64,000 nt of DNA from the NCBI GenBank assembly GCA_021209875.1, contig JAGYVD010000006.1:186001-250000 (forward strand). Direction: 5' to 3'. This document shows, piece by piece, positions 8,635-21,624 of this stretch. The notes under the pieces are model-generated. The model was not told where the DNA came from, did not search any database, and worked only from the letters and a program-made list of their open reading frames with translations. The translations under genes and the position numbers were made by a program. The DNA comes from Rosellinia necatrix (Eukaryota > Ascomycota > Sordariomycetes > Xylariales > Xylariaceae). Numbering within the stretch: position 1 is the first letter of the stretch; each line of letters starts with the position of its first letter.

Positions 8635-11600
8635 CTCGGTATGTGCGTGATATCTGAGCTTTAGAATGAGATGCGTGTTCGTTGGGCTGGGGGTCGTCTG
8701 ACGGGGTTGGCGCTTGCTGGGATAGGAGAGAAAGGTCGGTCTTGTCAGTGGGTTTCCGTTTCTTGGGGGAAGGGGAACGGACGCCCGTTTTATTCTTGGG
8801 TCTCGGCTCCCGGCGGTGCGCGTGTGCCACTCGGCGGGTGTCGTCGAGCTGCGCCGCGGTGACGGCTCAGCGAGCGAGGCCATTAAACGAAACTGGGCGG
8901 GACAAGGGTACAGCAAGATTTTCGCGGGTTTGAGATGGTAACTTGTGGATTCGTCAGTCATAGATGGTCAACGCCGTGAGGGTGTGCAACGTAGTCATGC
9001 CCCAAACCCTCCTCAGGCGTATCATACCTGGTGAGTTGTTCTACTTCTCCCGTGTTCACGTGTCCTAGGACTGCTATGTCATCCGTGTTAGTATCCCGTG
9101 GGACGTGCTGTGTCACTTTGAGAGCCGTTTAAGGGCAACAGGTTATGAGACCCCTTCTTCTGCCGAGTGCGCCGTCTACGATCATAGGCGGCCTCCTCCT
9201 TTCTGTTATAGGTGTATATAGAGTCGAGAGGAGAGACTTGGCCGGATATGAGTAATACCGAGAGCTTGCGGAACATGAGCAAATTACTTGATTGGAGAGC
9301 CGTTTTTGATACACACCGCCGCCACCCTCTCATCGTCATGGCTCGGGGTTTTGTCGCCGTGTGAGACGCCGAGGCCCAGAATGGCGCTACCGCGTAGCCT
9401 ATTGCTGAAGAGCCCCGGACAACACCTTGGTGCTAAACAAGGATTCTATGCTCTCAGACCCTATGTCATCGTAATCTTCAACGTGAATCAGGTCAGGACA
9501 TCCCGCCTCCGGTCTGGGCTCCGGGACGGTTGGCCCCTCCTCCGTTCTCGCCCCTATCAGCAGATTTAGCTGACCTTGTCTTTCCAAATTGGAATCTCTA
9601 AGACTTCCCGCCAAAGTCTCGTACGGTGAGATTCTTCACATTTGTTTCCGATTCTCTAGTTTTACGAGCCTTATCTTCAAGCTTTTTTGCTAGATGCAGC
9701 TAATATTGGGTTTGGTTAGTCATCAGACATATTATTCCCTAGCCAATAGTGATTCAAGCTCACCTCCCACATCGCCTTGTCAGCTATCTCTTGACCCTCA
9801 TGCTTTCTCTGATGGTATTCCATCTCCTTTTCCATAATTTCGGTCCTGCCGTATGCCTATCATATTAATGACGTGGCCATCAGTGGAACCCTAGCCCGTC
9901 CTCGACCGTGAAGCCTCCCGGCGGCATATCACCCTTCAATCCCTATATTTTGCGAGCACCCATTTCACCGCCTTTGGGTTTGTTGATAATATTCTGGACC
10001 TCTATCTTCCGAACGATAGGGAATTTATCTTTCGACATGGCCTTCAACCTGTTCCCGGTGCAGGCACAAACCTGAAATGATACCCCCGTCAGCCGGTTCC
10101 CCCTCGCTGATTCGCAAGTACCCCCCTCGGATTCCCCCCAGACTATGCATCCCCTATCATATAACTACGGCTCAGAGCTGCTTCGCAGAGATCACCAGCT
10201 CTAAGAGCCTATCATGAATTTCTCTACGGTCTTCACGTTTTTAACAGCTTCTAACTAAATAAAAACTGCCTCCATAAGAGCCTCATGTGTTGTTTCGGCC
10301 AGCCCAGGATGCTTTCTGTTCTGTTTAATTACATTCGGTTTCACTCCCTTGCCCGCAATCTTGTATTAAGATAGCACCGAAATGTACAGTGCCTTCTCCT
10401 TAAAGCCGCTCGGTTATCCGCTCCGCTAATGTAGCCGCTAATTTAGCTCTTGTTCATCAAGGCTTTGTTTCTCTCGTCTCCCTGATCGAGTCCACAGATC
10501 TCCGCATATTCCCCTGCATCCATTTAGGTGCGGGGCGATTCCGCAGGCACTATTCTATTGCCACCTTACTAGTGGGGGGGACATAAATCTAGGTGAGTGG
10601 TTGTGAGTGGTTGTGAGTGGTTGTAGCTCTGAGATCCAATAAAGCTGTTAGGTAGCAATGACTGCCGTCCTCCCCCACGGCTCTCATGAAGGAGAGGGGA
10701 TGTTTATATAGCAACTGCCCAAAGACGCCATTAGAAAACAAGAGATGTGACTTTATTAATCCAGACCTTGAAGAGGTTATGCCAAGAAAAAGGTTATATT
10801 CTCTGATATTATTTATAGAGAGATGGTATACTACAAAAGGCACACTTCAACCACTACGCACTCCGCAACCTCCACACATATCCGGACCAAGCTATTCAAG
10901 AGTAAAATTTTTATTCACAAGCGTTATACATGTCATCGGAGTGTTAAATGTACGGCGACTATGTTTCAAATGTACACATATCGACTCCATGTGAACGCCT
11001 TGCGTTGACACCTAATCCTTCATCCAGGCCGCAGTCGAAGCATTAAGTGGTAGACGATCCTTACACAATAATATAGCTCGCTGAAGAATCTTGCGACTGG
11101 ATATTTTAGACTTTGATGTCATAGAATACGGCTGAATTCTGATGCGCAGAAGACCACGGTGTTGATTACAGGACTAATGCGATTTACTATGTTCTTACAC
11201 ATCACTCTCGCAAGTTCTTGTCACACTCCTTACACCAATAGCAATCCTGAGGTTGTTTGATAGAAATTTATCAGTTCCCGTAACATTCTTGACATGCCTT
11301 CGACTAAAAGAGTTCCTATAGCGTTGAATTAACGGCATATTTCAACAATTGGCTGCACAATTCCGCATGTATCTATTTGACCGTTTGGTTACACTATTAT
11401 GGTTATGCCGAAAGCCGGAAGCTGGAAGCCGGTGGCCCGGCTAGTGGCGATCGAATAATCCCGAGCCGGAGACTAACGACCCAGCACTACACGCTTTTAG
11501 AGCCAGTTCGCTCCCGGGGGTACGGGGCTGCTTGCCCGGCAGCCTGCAGCATTTATAAGCACAAGCTAGCTCGATAATCATTTCCTCCCACGAATTTTCG

Positions 11601-12245
11601 AGGGCTGCTAGGGATGCGCCGGGTCTACAGGGATGTCATGCCTTTCTCAGTCGCAGCGCTACTTGCAGACTCCAATCTATCCCCAAGACGATGAACTACG
11701 ATATAATCACGTATTGCTGAATAAATAAATAGGAATAACTATACGACTTGATAACTAATTATATGGTCAGGACGGGTAACTATCAATAGCATAGTCACAC
11801 CCAATAGCATATTAGTAGAGGCAAATCAATCCCTTTTCTAGTCCTTGTATTCCGTTGCCCTCGTTTTTGTATGATGCCCCCTCTCCAATCACACATTGAA
11901 GTATCCAGCCTGGTCGCGCACATAGTGGGAAATCTGCATGGCCATTTCCTTGACTCAAATGCTGCCGAAGTTTTCAAGGTGAAGCACTGACAGTGTGCGT
12001 ATAATTTGTCAGAGGCCCTACATCAAGCTGGTTAGCGTATTACTGTACAGATACCCACGAAATCATGAACGCCATGCTAAATTAGGTAGGGGTTGATCGT
12101 TGGCCGATGACAGGCTTTTCACTTGATGCTGTAATCAGCGCGTCTTCCGTTTTCCCGACGTCTCGTCGCAATTTGCCTTTCTGGGATGCGTCGAAATAAC
12201 ATCGTATCGTGATTCGAATGTTGCGTTCTGAGCTGTTTAGACACG
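8635..12245. other. Gene-poor region with possible decayed sequence
   Basis: No intact gene is recognised in 3.6 kb. Coding-like but stop-broken pieces can be read on the minus strand between about 9600 and 10500, for example MSKDKFPIVRKIEVQNII near 10037 and MEKEMEYHQRKHEGQEI near 9835. I cannot assign them to a family. A 10-bp repeat (GTGAGTGGTT, three copies) lies at about 10593-10622. Confidence 0.45.
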
Positions 12246-13866
12246 ATGCACACGTTTTTGGCTCTTGCGGCCGTAGGCCTCTTCTCAGCCGCCTCGGCCG
12301 TCGCCTCCAGCTGCGGAAGGCGTTCAAATATCATCTTCATCCTATCGGATGACCAAGATTTAGAGATGGGCTCCATTGATTATATGCCTCTCCTCAACAA
12401 GTACCTAAAGTCCAAAGGCACGACTTACGAGAGACACTACTGCACGACTGCTCTCTGTTGTCCGGCACGGGCCAGCATCTTGACTGGCAGGATGGCACAC
12501 AATCACAACATAACAGACGTTGTCATGCCATTCGGTAAGTCTATCAGCGTTAAAAGGCAGTTTTGTAGGCTCATTGTATAAAGGTGGTTACACCAAGGTC
12601 GTTCAAGAGGGTATCAACGACGATTACCTTCCCCTCTGGCTTCAAGAAGCTGGGTGGGATACATACTATGTTGGGAAGCTGTGGAATGCACACAGTACCG
12701 ATAATTATAACAGCCCCAGGGCCAGGGGTTGGAATGGGAGCGTATGTTTTATCCTTGACATGATATGTGATTGTTATCAAGTCTGAACCACCATCCAGGA
12801 CTTCTTGCTTGACCCCTACACATACGATTTCTACAACCCAACCTTCGTCAGGAATTACGACGAGCCAATTCATCATGAAAATGAGTATTCCACGGATCTT
12901 GTGTCTGAAAAGGCACTCGCCTTCATAGATGATGCTTCCAAGAGTGCACGTCCATTCTTTCTCGGCGTTGCGCCCGTCGCGCCACATAGCAATACGGAGT
13001 ACGTGAAGGTCAATGGGACGACGAGAACAGTGACGAGCGCTCCAAGACCGGCTAAAAGGCACGAAAACTTGTTCGAAGACGCCGTGGTACCGCGAACACC
13101 GCATTTCAACCCAGAGACGGTGAGTCAACCTGAAAGGAACTGCTCACTAAACGAGGCAGTTGGAACTAGCAAAGCTAATTATAACATGCTAGCCTTCCGG
13201 CGTCTACTGGGTCCGCGATCTTCCGAGGCTTAATCAAACCCATGTTGACGCTAATGACCTCTATTACCGGCAACGTCTCCGGTCCCTACAGGCCGTCGAC
13301 GAGATGATAGAGGCGATAGTACGGAAGCTAGAGGAGCACAGCATTCTCGATGACACGTACATCATCTACACGAGTGACAACGGCTTCCATGTCGGTCAAC
13401 ATCGGCTGGAGCCTGGGAAGTTCTGTCCATTCGAGGAAGATGTCCATATTCCGCTCTTTATACGCGGGCCCGGCGTTCCGGAGAACGAACGCGCCCCCAT
13501 CGTGACGACCCATACTGATCTGGCGCCCACATTTCTCTCGATAGTGGGAGCTTCAATGCGTGGAGACTTGGACGGAGAGGCGATCCCTCTCACGAAGCAC
13601 AGCATTGACGCGTCGATAGGAAACAGATATGAGCACGTGCAAGTTGAATATTGGGGCTATGCTGTGTCTGAGGGAGACTATTCGTACCAAGGTAGGAGTT
13701 CATCTGCGACTGCGGAGCTTTTGAGCCGAATATCCTGCTAATTCACCTAGGCTACCTGGTTCCAAATAACACATATAAAGCGCTTCGCGTCGTAAGCGAC
13801 GAGTATAGCTTTTACTACTCTATTTGGTGCAATAACGAGCACGAACTCTACGATATGAAGGTACGC

Positions 13867-13897
<31 letters not shown>

Positions 13898-14279
13898 ATA
13901 GCTCAATCATGTGCAGTAATTTAGTAACTGGTTACTATTATAGGACGACCCATATCAGTTGAAGAACATATACCCGAGTGAGCCCGTCGGTGGGGATGAA
14001 ACAGCCTTCTTCGGTCGTCCCCTCGCACAAGTCCTCACCCGGTTTGATGCCCTCACAATGGTTCTCAAAACATGCAAGTCGGAGGGCTGCGTCAAGCCGT
14101 GGAAGCTGCTCCACCCGGCAGGGGACGTGGCAAGCCTGAAAGACGCCGTCGACTCTAAGTTCGACGACTTCTACGAAAACGACGTGCCGAAAGCGAAGTA
14201 TGACCACTGTTCGCAGGGCTTTTTCCTGGAGCTCGAGGGACCGATATACAATCAATCCGTGGCATTTATTCCGGCGTGA
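12246..14279 (+). CDS. Secreted sulfatase (arylsulfatase family), six exons
   Basis: Exons are 12246-12534, 12584-12741, 12799-13119, 13193-13691, 13751-13860 and 13944-14279; the five introns are 49, 57, 73, 59 and 83 bp. Together they encode 570 residues with continuous frame. A signal peptide (MHTFLALAAVGLFSAASAVA) comes first. The metal-binding LSDDQD lies at about 34-38. The sulfatase signature CCPARASILTG has Cys71 as the residue converted to formylglycine. TSDNGFHVGQHRLEPGK, further on, supplies the second metal-site Asp/Asn and conserved basic residues. Family members hydrolyse sulfate esters outside the cell or in the secretory pathway; substrate unknown. It stands alone between two gene-poor stretches and shows no broken motif. 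The fifth intron holds a run of 28 A. Confidence 0.93.
13867..13894. repeat. Poly(A) run of 28 within a sulfatase intron
   Basis: An uninterrupted A homopolymer starts six bases after the GTACGC donor of the fifth intron. It takes about a third of the 83-bp intron. Confidence 0.95.
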
Positions 14280-17080
14280 TGGGATACTCTCCGCTGAGAT
14301 GGTTCGTATGAAGGCAATGTCATTAACGTAGGAATATAAGCCTCCTAAAATAATACTTCCGCAATGCTATAGCAAATTCTAACACGTTTACGACATTTGG
14401 AACAGCCCTGCGAACATCGTAGCTTGTAATCTAGCGTGTGTTATGTTACCTAGATACTCCTATTATCTATCGTGGCCAGCCTGGCTTCCTAGGCGCTGTC
14501 ATGGCAATGGCTCATAATCAGGGGGAATCGGATAAACCTAGGCCAGCAAGCACAAGTCATATTATTATAAGTATGTCATGGCCTCATACTTCCAGGTTGA
14601 TTGTTAATACAATCATCGGGATAGAGTGGCATCTTCAGCATCTACTTCGTCACCAATCCCATGGGGTTGACCACGTTTCTTAGCCTAAAAACTACCACAA
14701 GGACGTACGTAGTATTTGGTTCGCGGCCTGGGTGACACGCGTCTCTCACAATCTGGGCTAGCCTAGAGCGGTTCACTAGTTTCGGTGACTCCTCAATGTT
14801 AAAGCCACCATGTTCACGGAAGCAAAACATCTCTATCAGACGGAATTCATATTAGTCACTACACCGTCGTCCGGACTTAGAGCTAGTCCTGACATATATA
14901 CGGGGAGCAATAAAGATAGATGGTGACCTTCCGGCCGGCTGCAACCTCATCGAACCGGAGGTGTCATTCTTTGGGACGAGTGGCAGCCTAGTAGGATTAT
15001 GCGTACGATGGCCGATCGTATGGAATGGCACCACCATCGCTCACTTCAACTTCAGTCCAGTCTCTTTTCGCAAAGGTTGATTCGCATATGACACCAGCTG
15101 CCACCCGTCTCGACCAGCGTGGCTGCGACGCGGCCAAGGAATATTTTGGGAAGATGGTGTCGAAGTTCAAGGGTGGGAAGGTAATTAATTATAGAGCACA
15201 CACTTGCCACTGCGGTGCCGGAGCTGAAAGCGAGGTGCATGCGGGTTGGGATACATTGCTGGGATAGTCACGATGATGTATCCGGTGGCGCAAAGGTAGG
15301 CAGGCTGGGGGGCCAAAGCACCGCAGTCGCCATTTGTTATCCAGCAAGCCACCCAACCACTTCTTATACCCAACATGATGATCGGTTCGAAGACCATTCG
15401 TAATATACCGGAACACAACTAGGCGGAACCAGTTGGGCAAACTATTCTATGTCGTCTAAGTTGCAAGTACGTTAAGGAGGTAGGCAGGTAGGTAAGACAA
15501 GTAGATAAGCACTGCAAGTACTGTAAGTAGTGTACTAGTTAATTTTTATGTATCTTGACAGGTCTGTCGTCACACATGCGATGCGAGGTGGGGCCTACCG
15601 TGAGCTTAACCGTAGGCTCGGGCTATTAGCGTGCTATATAAGCGGAACCGCTCATAACTACTGCATGCTACCTACTGGTTACTTGCGCCATAATATACAG
15701 TGGGTCGGGTCCACCATTCCTGGGCATTTCACACAAGCAAAAAAGATCATCAGCGCAATAAGGCGACGGGGCATCAGACTACCCTCTTCTAACGCTAAGA
15801 ATGCAGTGAAGCGGGGTTATAGACGCGGGTACTCTAAAATGCGTCTTTAATCAAAGTCACTTGCGGAAAGCGGTAATAATACAAAGGCGGCGTTCTCGCC
15901 TTATTTAAGCACTGACGAATAGGGGTTGCAGGAGTGGCTATTTATTTAATGTGTCGTAACCGTGACGAGGCTCTCAACGGATTATATCACGAGGATCTGA
16001 TATGAGGAACGCAGGACGTTCTAATGCAAGCGTTTTGGTAGCTAGTGGGGTCCGCAGTCCCGAAGGTATCGTGAGGACGATGCGAATATGCCGTTCGGAT
16101 CCGAAAATGAACTACCAAATAGGTATGTTCGGCCAAGGCTGGTGATAATGCTGCACGAACGTAGCGGACATTGTGTTTTACTTTGACCTATTTGAATGCC
16201 GCTTTCTGGGGCCAATAGTAACTAACTAGTTAGCCACTCAGATGACTTTATGCATACATCTCACCTATATTTTAGTTAGATATTTCAACGTTCGTAGATC
16301 AATCGAGCACTCTTTTACCCCTTAAAGAACCTAATTTTCTTCCCATATTTTTTTTTCTCTTTTTTTTTCTTTTTTTTTTTTTTTTTTTTTCCAAATCACC
16401 AGAGCCAATATATCTCTTCGTGCTGTAGCCCGCCCGTCCACGTGACACGCCCATCTGCGTATTGTAGTCTTTAAAGTGAGAAGCTAGAAGCCCCATATCA
16501 CACGCAAACAAGTAAAATTTCATCTCTCAGTGGCTTGCACGTATTCCCTCCTTCGATACCTCCCCCTATTTTGGGATTGCATCGAGGATTAGTATTAGTA
16601 GCGTGTTGACAGGAGGATGAATCCCGACACCCGGCGAATCAACTCCCGTCTCTCGTATCAGCACCAATCCTTTACATGTCTTCCTCGCCGGCCGGCAAGA
16701 TAACTATTTTCCAGTGGCTGGCTGTCTTCTTCCTCGAGACATGCCCGAGACAGCAACGAACGAGTGCTTACCAGTAGACTGGGGGCTCAGGCTAGACCCA
16801 TAAGGTGCGCGCGCATGTACCGTACCGTACCGTACCGTACCGTACACTACACTAGTTGCAAGGTGCAAGGATTGCCGAGTACCTGCGGGGTTAGTGGGTC
16901 TACGCGGCGGGTATGCATCCACGACATAACATGTCTAACCTAATCTGCCCTAGCGTTTACCTAATCAACCACAATCCGTCTTTCGAGGCCGCTTTGATCT
17001 TCCCCCAACAAGTCCAGAGATTCCCGTGGTGTCTGGGCGATCGCCGACCACAGTCGCATAGAAACTTGATACATATAGTA
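14280..17080. other. Gene-poor region, possible decayed sequence
   Basis: No intact gene is recognised. A stretch at about 14930-15290 is mildly coding-like on the plus strand (for example CNLIEPEVSFFGTSGSLVG and VDSHMTPAATRLDQRGCD) but is broken by stops and frame changes. A T-rich homopolymer region lies at 16349-16390 and a GTACC pentamer repeat at 16817-16845. Confidence 0.45.
16817..16845. repeat. GTACC pentanucleotide repeat, nearly 6 copies
   Basis: Five perfect GTACC units and a partial one stand in tandem just after an alternating GCGCGC stretch. Intergenic. Confidence 0.9.
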
Positions 17081-17767
17081 CTATGGGCTAGATGACGCAA
17101 AACATACGCCTTGGGCGAACAGACCTGTAACTGCGCCGAGTTTCCATCTATCCGACGTCGACCTCATAACATCGAGACCGAATTCTTCTGAGAAAAGCGA
17201 CGCCCCGTTGATAGAGGACTGGACAAATCCTTGGGGGAACGCTGCAAGCGACACGGTAAGGATTACGACGTACATAGTGGGTTGAGAAGGAAGTGAGTCC
17301 CTTTCTTTCTTTAAGGGCGACTTCTCTTCCTGTGTTAATTGCACCGGCAGGTATTCGCTTGCACCTGGATCGTTGGAGCGCGCGACCTCGTCGTAGACCC
17401 TAATATACTTTGCTACTTGAACAGCTCGTGATAGCATTTCCACCGCCACGCATGGGAGAAGATCACTCTGGAATCTGCGGACATCGATCTCTAATGCCTC
17501 GTCAGTTAGACGAGCTGAGAATCGTCAGCAAGAATCACCATGGTCAATGTAGAAGAGTGTAAAGAAGGTCATACCTAATGGGCTCTCAATGATCGCTAGA
17601 TAGTTGTTATGTCTCTGACGTCTTTGAACGTTGTGCGAATATTGAGCCGCCGATACGCTTGACACTCTCATGCCCAATTCGACGCTGTGATTGGAGTGTG
17701 GGAGAGGGATAGTGTGCCCGCGGAAGTGCAAGCTACGACTAAAGAGGGAGCTATGCCGACCCGCCAT
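17081..17767 (-). pseudogene. Truncated MFS sugar transporter (5' fragment)
   Basis: Two exons, 17767-17575 and 17514-17081, join in frame across a 60-bp intron (GTATGA donor, GCTGAC branch, CTCAG acceptor). They give about 208 residues: a variable N-terminus, ESPLARLTDEALEIDVRRF, then VVILTVSLAAFPQGFVQSS, which looks like the first membrane segment of fungal monosaccharide transporters, and NGASLFSEEFGLD. The frame ends soon afterwards at GVCFASSSP. A full transporter has about 500-550 residues and 12 membrane segments, and no downstream exon encodes the rest. It is best read as a gene broken after the first membrane segment. It stands about 1 kb from the AT-rich block, consistent with rearrangement in a repeat-rich compartment. 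Confidence 0.7.
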
Positions 17768-18754
17768 GATAACTAGCTAAGGCCACTAAGAACCTGTCTC
17801 GCAAAATATATCGATGTCTGGGGTATATTGGCCCGACACAGGGTAAGAAGACTATCTAATCTAGATTAGAGCGGTCAATGGAAAAAGAATATTCAACACA
17901 AGAGTTTCCCAGGAGGAGAGTTCGGGTAATGAATGTGTATCCAACAGGATTCGTGGGCGATGTGTAGAAGCATCAACGTTAAGATCGGCACCAACCTATC
18001 TTTATTGGGCTCTCCTGATGACTTGCTAGAGACTAGATGAGACAAGGCTCTGAGAAGCATCACACATAATTAGCTACATTAAATACATGCACCAGAGGTG
18101 CGGGGATCTCGTCTCACCGGCGTATGTGTCCCAGATGGAACGGGCGTGACACAGCGGCGTGGATGGAAGCGATACTTGTCTGGCCTCGACAATGGCGGTT
18201 TTTGCTCAAGTGTTTAGAAGCGCTCGTATATGACAGCCATACCCGATACGTAGCTGCGACATCCAGCCTCGCCGCATAATCTTATACATAGTAAATGTGT
18301 AACTCTTTCGAGTCCTTTGAGAGCCTAGAACGTGCCTCGGCTTTCCTGACCAGGGAATGTGATGGACCAGGAAACACTATGTCATATTAGACATACATTA
18401 CCACCACACTCACCGAACCGCGGGGTGCGAATATCACTCCACAAATCGGCCATACGGGGTTGCGGTGATGCAAGCCAGGGTAGTTCAGCTCTGGACATCT
18501 CGTTCGCCCGGCCAGCCGCTGATACCGTATGTACGCATGCTTCCCTGAAGATTTCGGGGCGCTCATAGGTCCTAGGCGCTACTAATTCCCTTCATCTAGT
18601 ACGCCAGCGAATAATAGAGGGGTGTTATGTAGGTGTGGTGGCGCACCAAGCGATCAACACGGTAAGACAGGTCCTGCTATTCCTCATATAGGCGGGGCGT
18701 TCTGCCTAGCTGTTTACTTAGTCTGCGCCCGATATTCTTTAATGGCTCCGGTCT
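17768..18754. other. Intergenic region, no gene seen
   Basis: Sequence of ordinary composition between the transporter fragment and the AT-rich block. No open frame resembles a known family. Confidence 0.5.
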
Positions 18755-21345
18755 AGAATTATGATATATAAATAAATAAATATATTTTATATTATAAAGA
18801 TAACTGCGTAGTAGTAATCTAAGCTTTTTAAAAGGCATTAAATATAATAAGCTGTTTTGTTATATATATACTATATCTAGATATATAATAGCTACTGCTG
18901 TTAAATTTAAGCCTTTTAGACTTGCTATATTATAACTCTGTGTTTATTTTAATTAAAACTGCTGGGCTTTATAAGTTTATTAATTTTAAAAATAAAATAA
19001 ATAAGATTTATATATTTTAGCATTTATATATAAGCTAGTAAGTTTAAAAATTAAAGCTTTTATAGCTTTAATTATAAATAAATTTAATAATTTTAAAAGT
19101 TTAAATATAAGCTAAGTTTTTATTTAAAAGTTTAAATATTTATTAAAAAATTAAAAGCAGCAAGCATATTATTTATATAACATGTTTTTAAATAAAAAAT
19201 AATATATAATTGTTATAAAATAAAGCTTTTTATAACAAATATTAAAAATTACTAGCTATTATAATAGCTGGCTTATAAGTTTAAATAAGTTTATAAAACT
19301 TTTTTTTTTTATATAAAACTTTTAAAATTTAAAAATAAGTTGTTATATTAAATATTTTATTTACCGCGTTATTTTAGTTTAGTTTATTATAAATATATTT
19401 ATAATAATATAAACTAAAAGATTTTATAAAAGTTTTAAGTTTTTAATTTTTCTGCTATAAATATATTTATAATAAATAATAAAAATAATATAAATATATA
19501 ATTTTTTAGTATTAATATATATATTATAATAAAAAAAGTTAAGCCTGTTATTAAGCAGGTTTATTATTATCTGTAAAGCTTAAGCTTTGCTATAAAAATA
19601 GATTTATTAAGCAGAGGTTATAAAAAAAAAAAAGCAGACGTTTTATTTAAAATTAAAAGTTAAAAAAAAAAAAAAAGTAATAATAAAAATATAAAAAAAC
19701 GTTTTTAATTTTATTAATTTTATAACTTTTTAATTTTAAGCTAGCTAGTTTTTATATAAATAAAAAAAAAATAAGAAAAAAAAAAGCAGAAAAAATAATA
19801 AAAATATATAAAAACAAAAAGCAGTAGAAAATAAAAGTTAAAACAGGCTAATATTATAACAAAAACTTTAAAAAAATATAATATAATTAAAAAAAAATAA
19901 AGCTTAAAAAAAAAAAAAAAAAGTATATATAAAAATAGTTAAATAAACAGGTTTATTTTTAAGTTGTATAGCTTATAGCGTTATTAATATTAGTCTGCTT
20001 AACATTATAATTTTTAGTTTTTTTTTTAATTTAAAAGCTATATTAAAGCTTTTATATAGTTAGACTTACGTATAATATAGTTGTTTTAATATAAAAAAAC
20101 ATATTTTATTAAAATATTTAATAATTTTATAAAACTTTAAAAAGCTTTAAAATTTTTACTAGTTATTTTAAATAATTTTTATAATTTTTAATAAATTTTA
20201 ATATTTTTAATATAAATATATAAGTCTGTTATTATTATATTAAAACTTGTTATTATTTTTAAGCTTTAGTTTTAATAATATTAACTATTTTATAAATAAC
20301 TGTTTAGCTTTTTATAATATAAAAAATGTTCTGCTGTTTTTAGTTCGTAGTTTTATTAAAAGTTTATTTTTATATAATAATAATAAAGTTTAGCTTTTAT
20401 ATATTTAAATTTTTAATAATATTAAACGTAGTTGTTATATTTAATTAAAATTATTAAATATTTATTTAAAATTATTTTAAATAAATATAGTATAACTAAA
20501 CATTTATTTAAAAATATTTAATTTTTATTTTATTATATATTTTAAGCTGTTTTATTTTAACGTTTTTTTTTGTTTTTAAAAACTTTATTAAATTATTATA
20601 TTATTAGTTACGCGTTTATTTTTTAATATTTTTTTAAGCTATTAATTTAATGCTTAATATTATTATTATATAAAATTTTAAATTTTTAAAACTTTTTTTT
20701 GCTTTATTTTTAGCTAGTTTATCTGTTTTTTTATTGCTTTAAATATTTATATAGCTAAAATATTATTTAAAATATACGTTATATTTTTTAAACAGCATAT
20801 AAATCTGTATAAATATTGCTTATAAAATCGTTAAAGCATTTTTTTTAAAACTTTAAATAGCTGCAGTATTATTAATTTTATTATATATTTTTTTAAAATA
20901 ATTTTTATTACTTTTTAGTTTTTAAATATATTTACTGTTTTTATATTAAATATATTTTTAATTTTATTAAAAATCTTTGTTTTTTATAACTTTATTTATA
21001 TTTTTATAAATTATATATTTATAGTTTATTTAACTGCTTTTAATTTTTAAATTGTTTATAAATATTATAATTTTAAAAACTGTTTTATTTTTAAACTATT
21101 TTATAAAAATTTCCGCAGCTTTTTTTTTTATATAACTTTTTATAAAAAGTTTTTTTAAGCTTAATAAATATTTTAATAAGTATAATATTAGTTTATTTAT
21201 TTTAAATAGAAGTTTAGCTGTAAGCTGGATGTTTAAGCAAAACTTTTGTTTTTTTTTTGGTTTTTTTTTCCGGCTAATTATTTTAAAAATAATTCTGCTT
21301 ATAAGCAAATGTTCTGCTGGTATAGTTCTAATTTTATATATAAAC
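18755..21345. repeat. AT-rich block, probable RIP-degraded repeat
   Basis: About 2.6 kb consist almost only of A and T, with sharp transitions to ordinary composition at both ends. TA steps, A-runs and T-runs dominate. No frame of useful length survives except low-complexity Lys/Leu/Ile strings such as 21308-21096 on the minus strand. In filamentous ascomycetes this is the signature of a transposable element or duplication mutated from C to T on both strands. The original element cannot be identified and no terminal repeats could be recognised by eye. Confidence 0.8.
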
Positions 21346-21624
21346 TTTAAGCGCGTTTTATCAAGTGCAAATTAGACTGTCGGCAGTCCGCTGTTAATAA
21401 ATAAAGTAAACGTAAGTTAGGTTTTCTAGACCGGCAGTACCTCTCTGGCGGCTTTAATGATTGCGCGTTAGATTAGTTTAATATGTCCCCCTAACCGTGT
21501 GCTAACTTCCGGTCTCAGGAATTGTAATATACATGCAGAGAAATATCGCCAACTTTTACAACGAAGTGTGCTCTGTCAGTTTAAACCTAGTAACAAGATA
21601 AACCGTGGATTCATATATCCAACA

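Noticed and set aside
21096..21308. Lys/Leu/Ile-rich minus-strand open frame in the AT island
   Set aside because: It is a consequence of A/T-only composition and lacks any coding signature.
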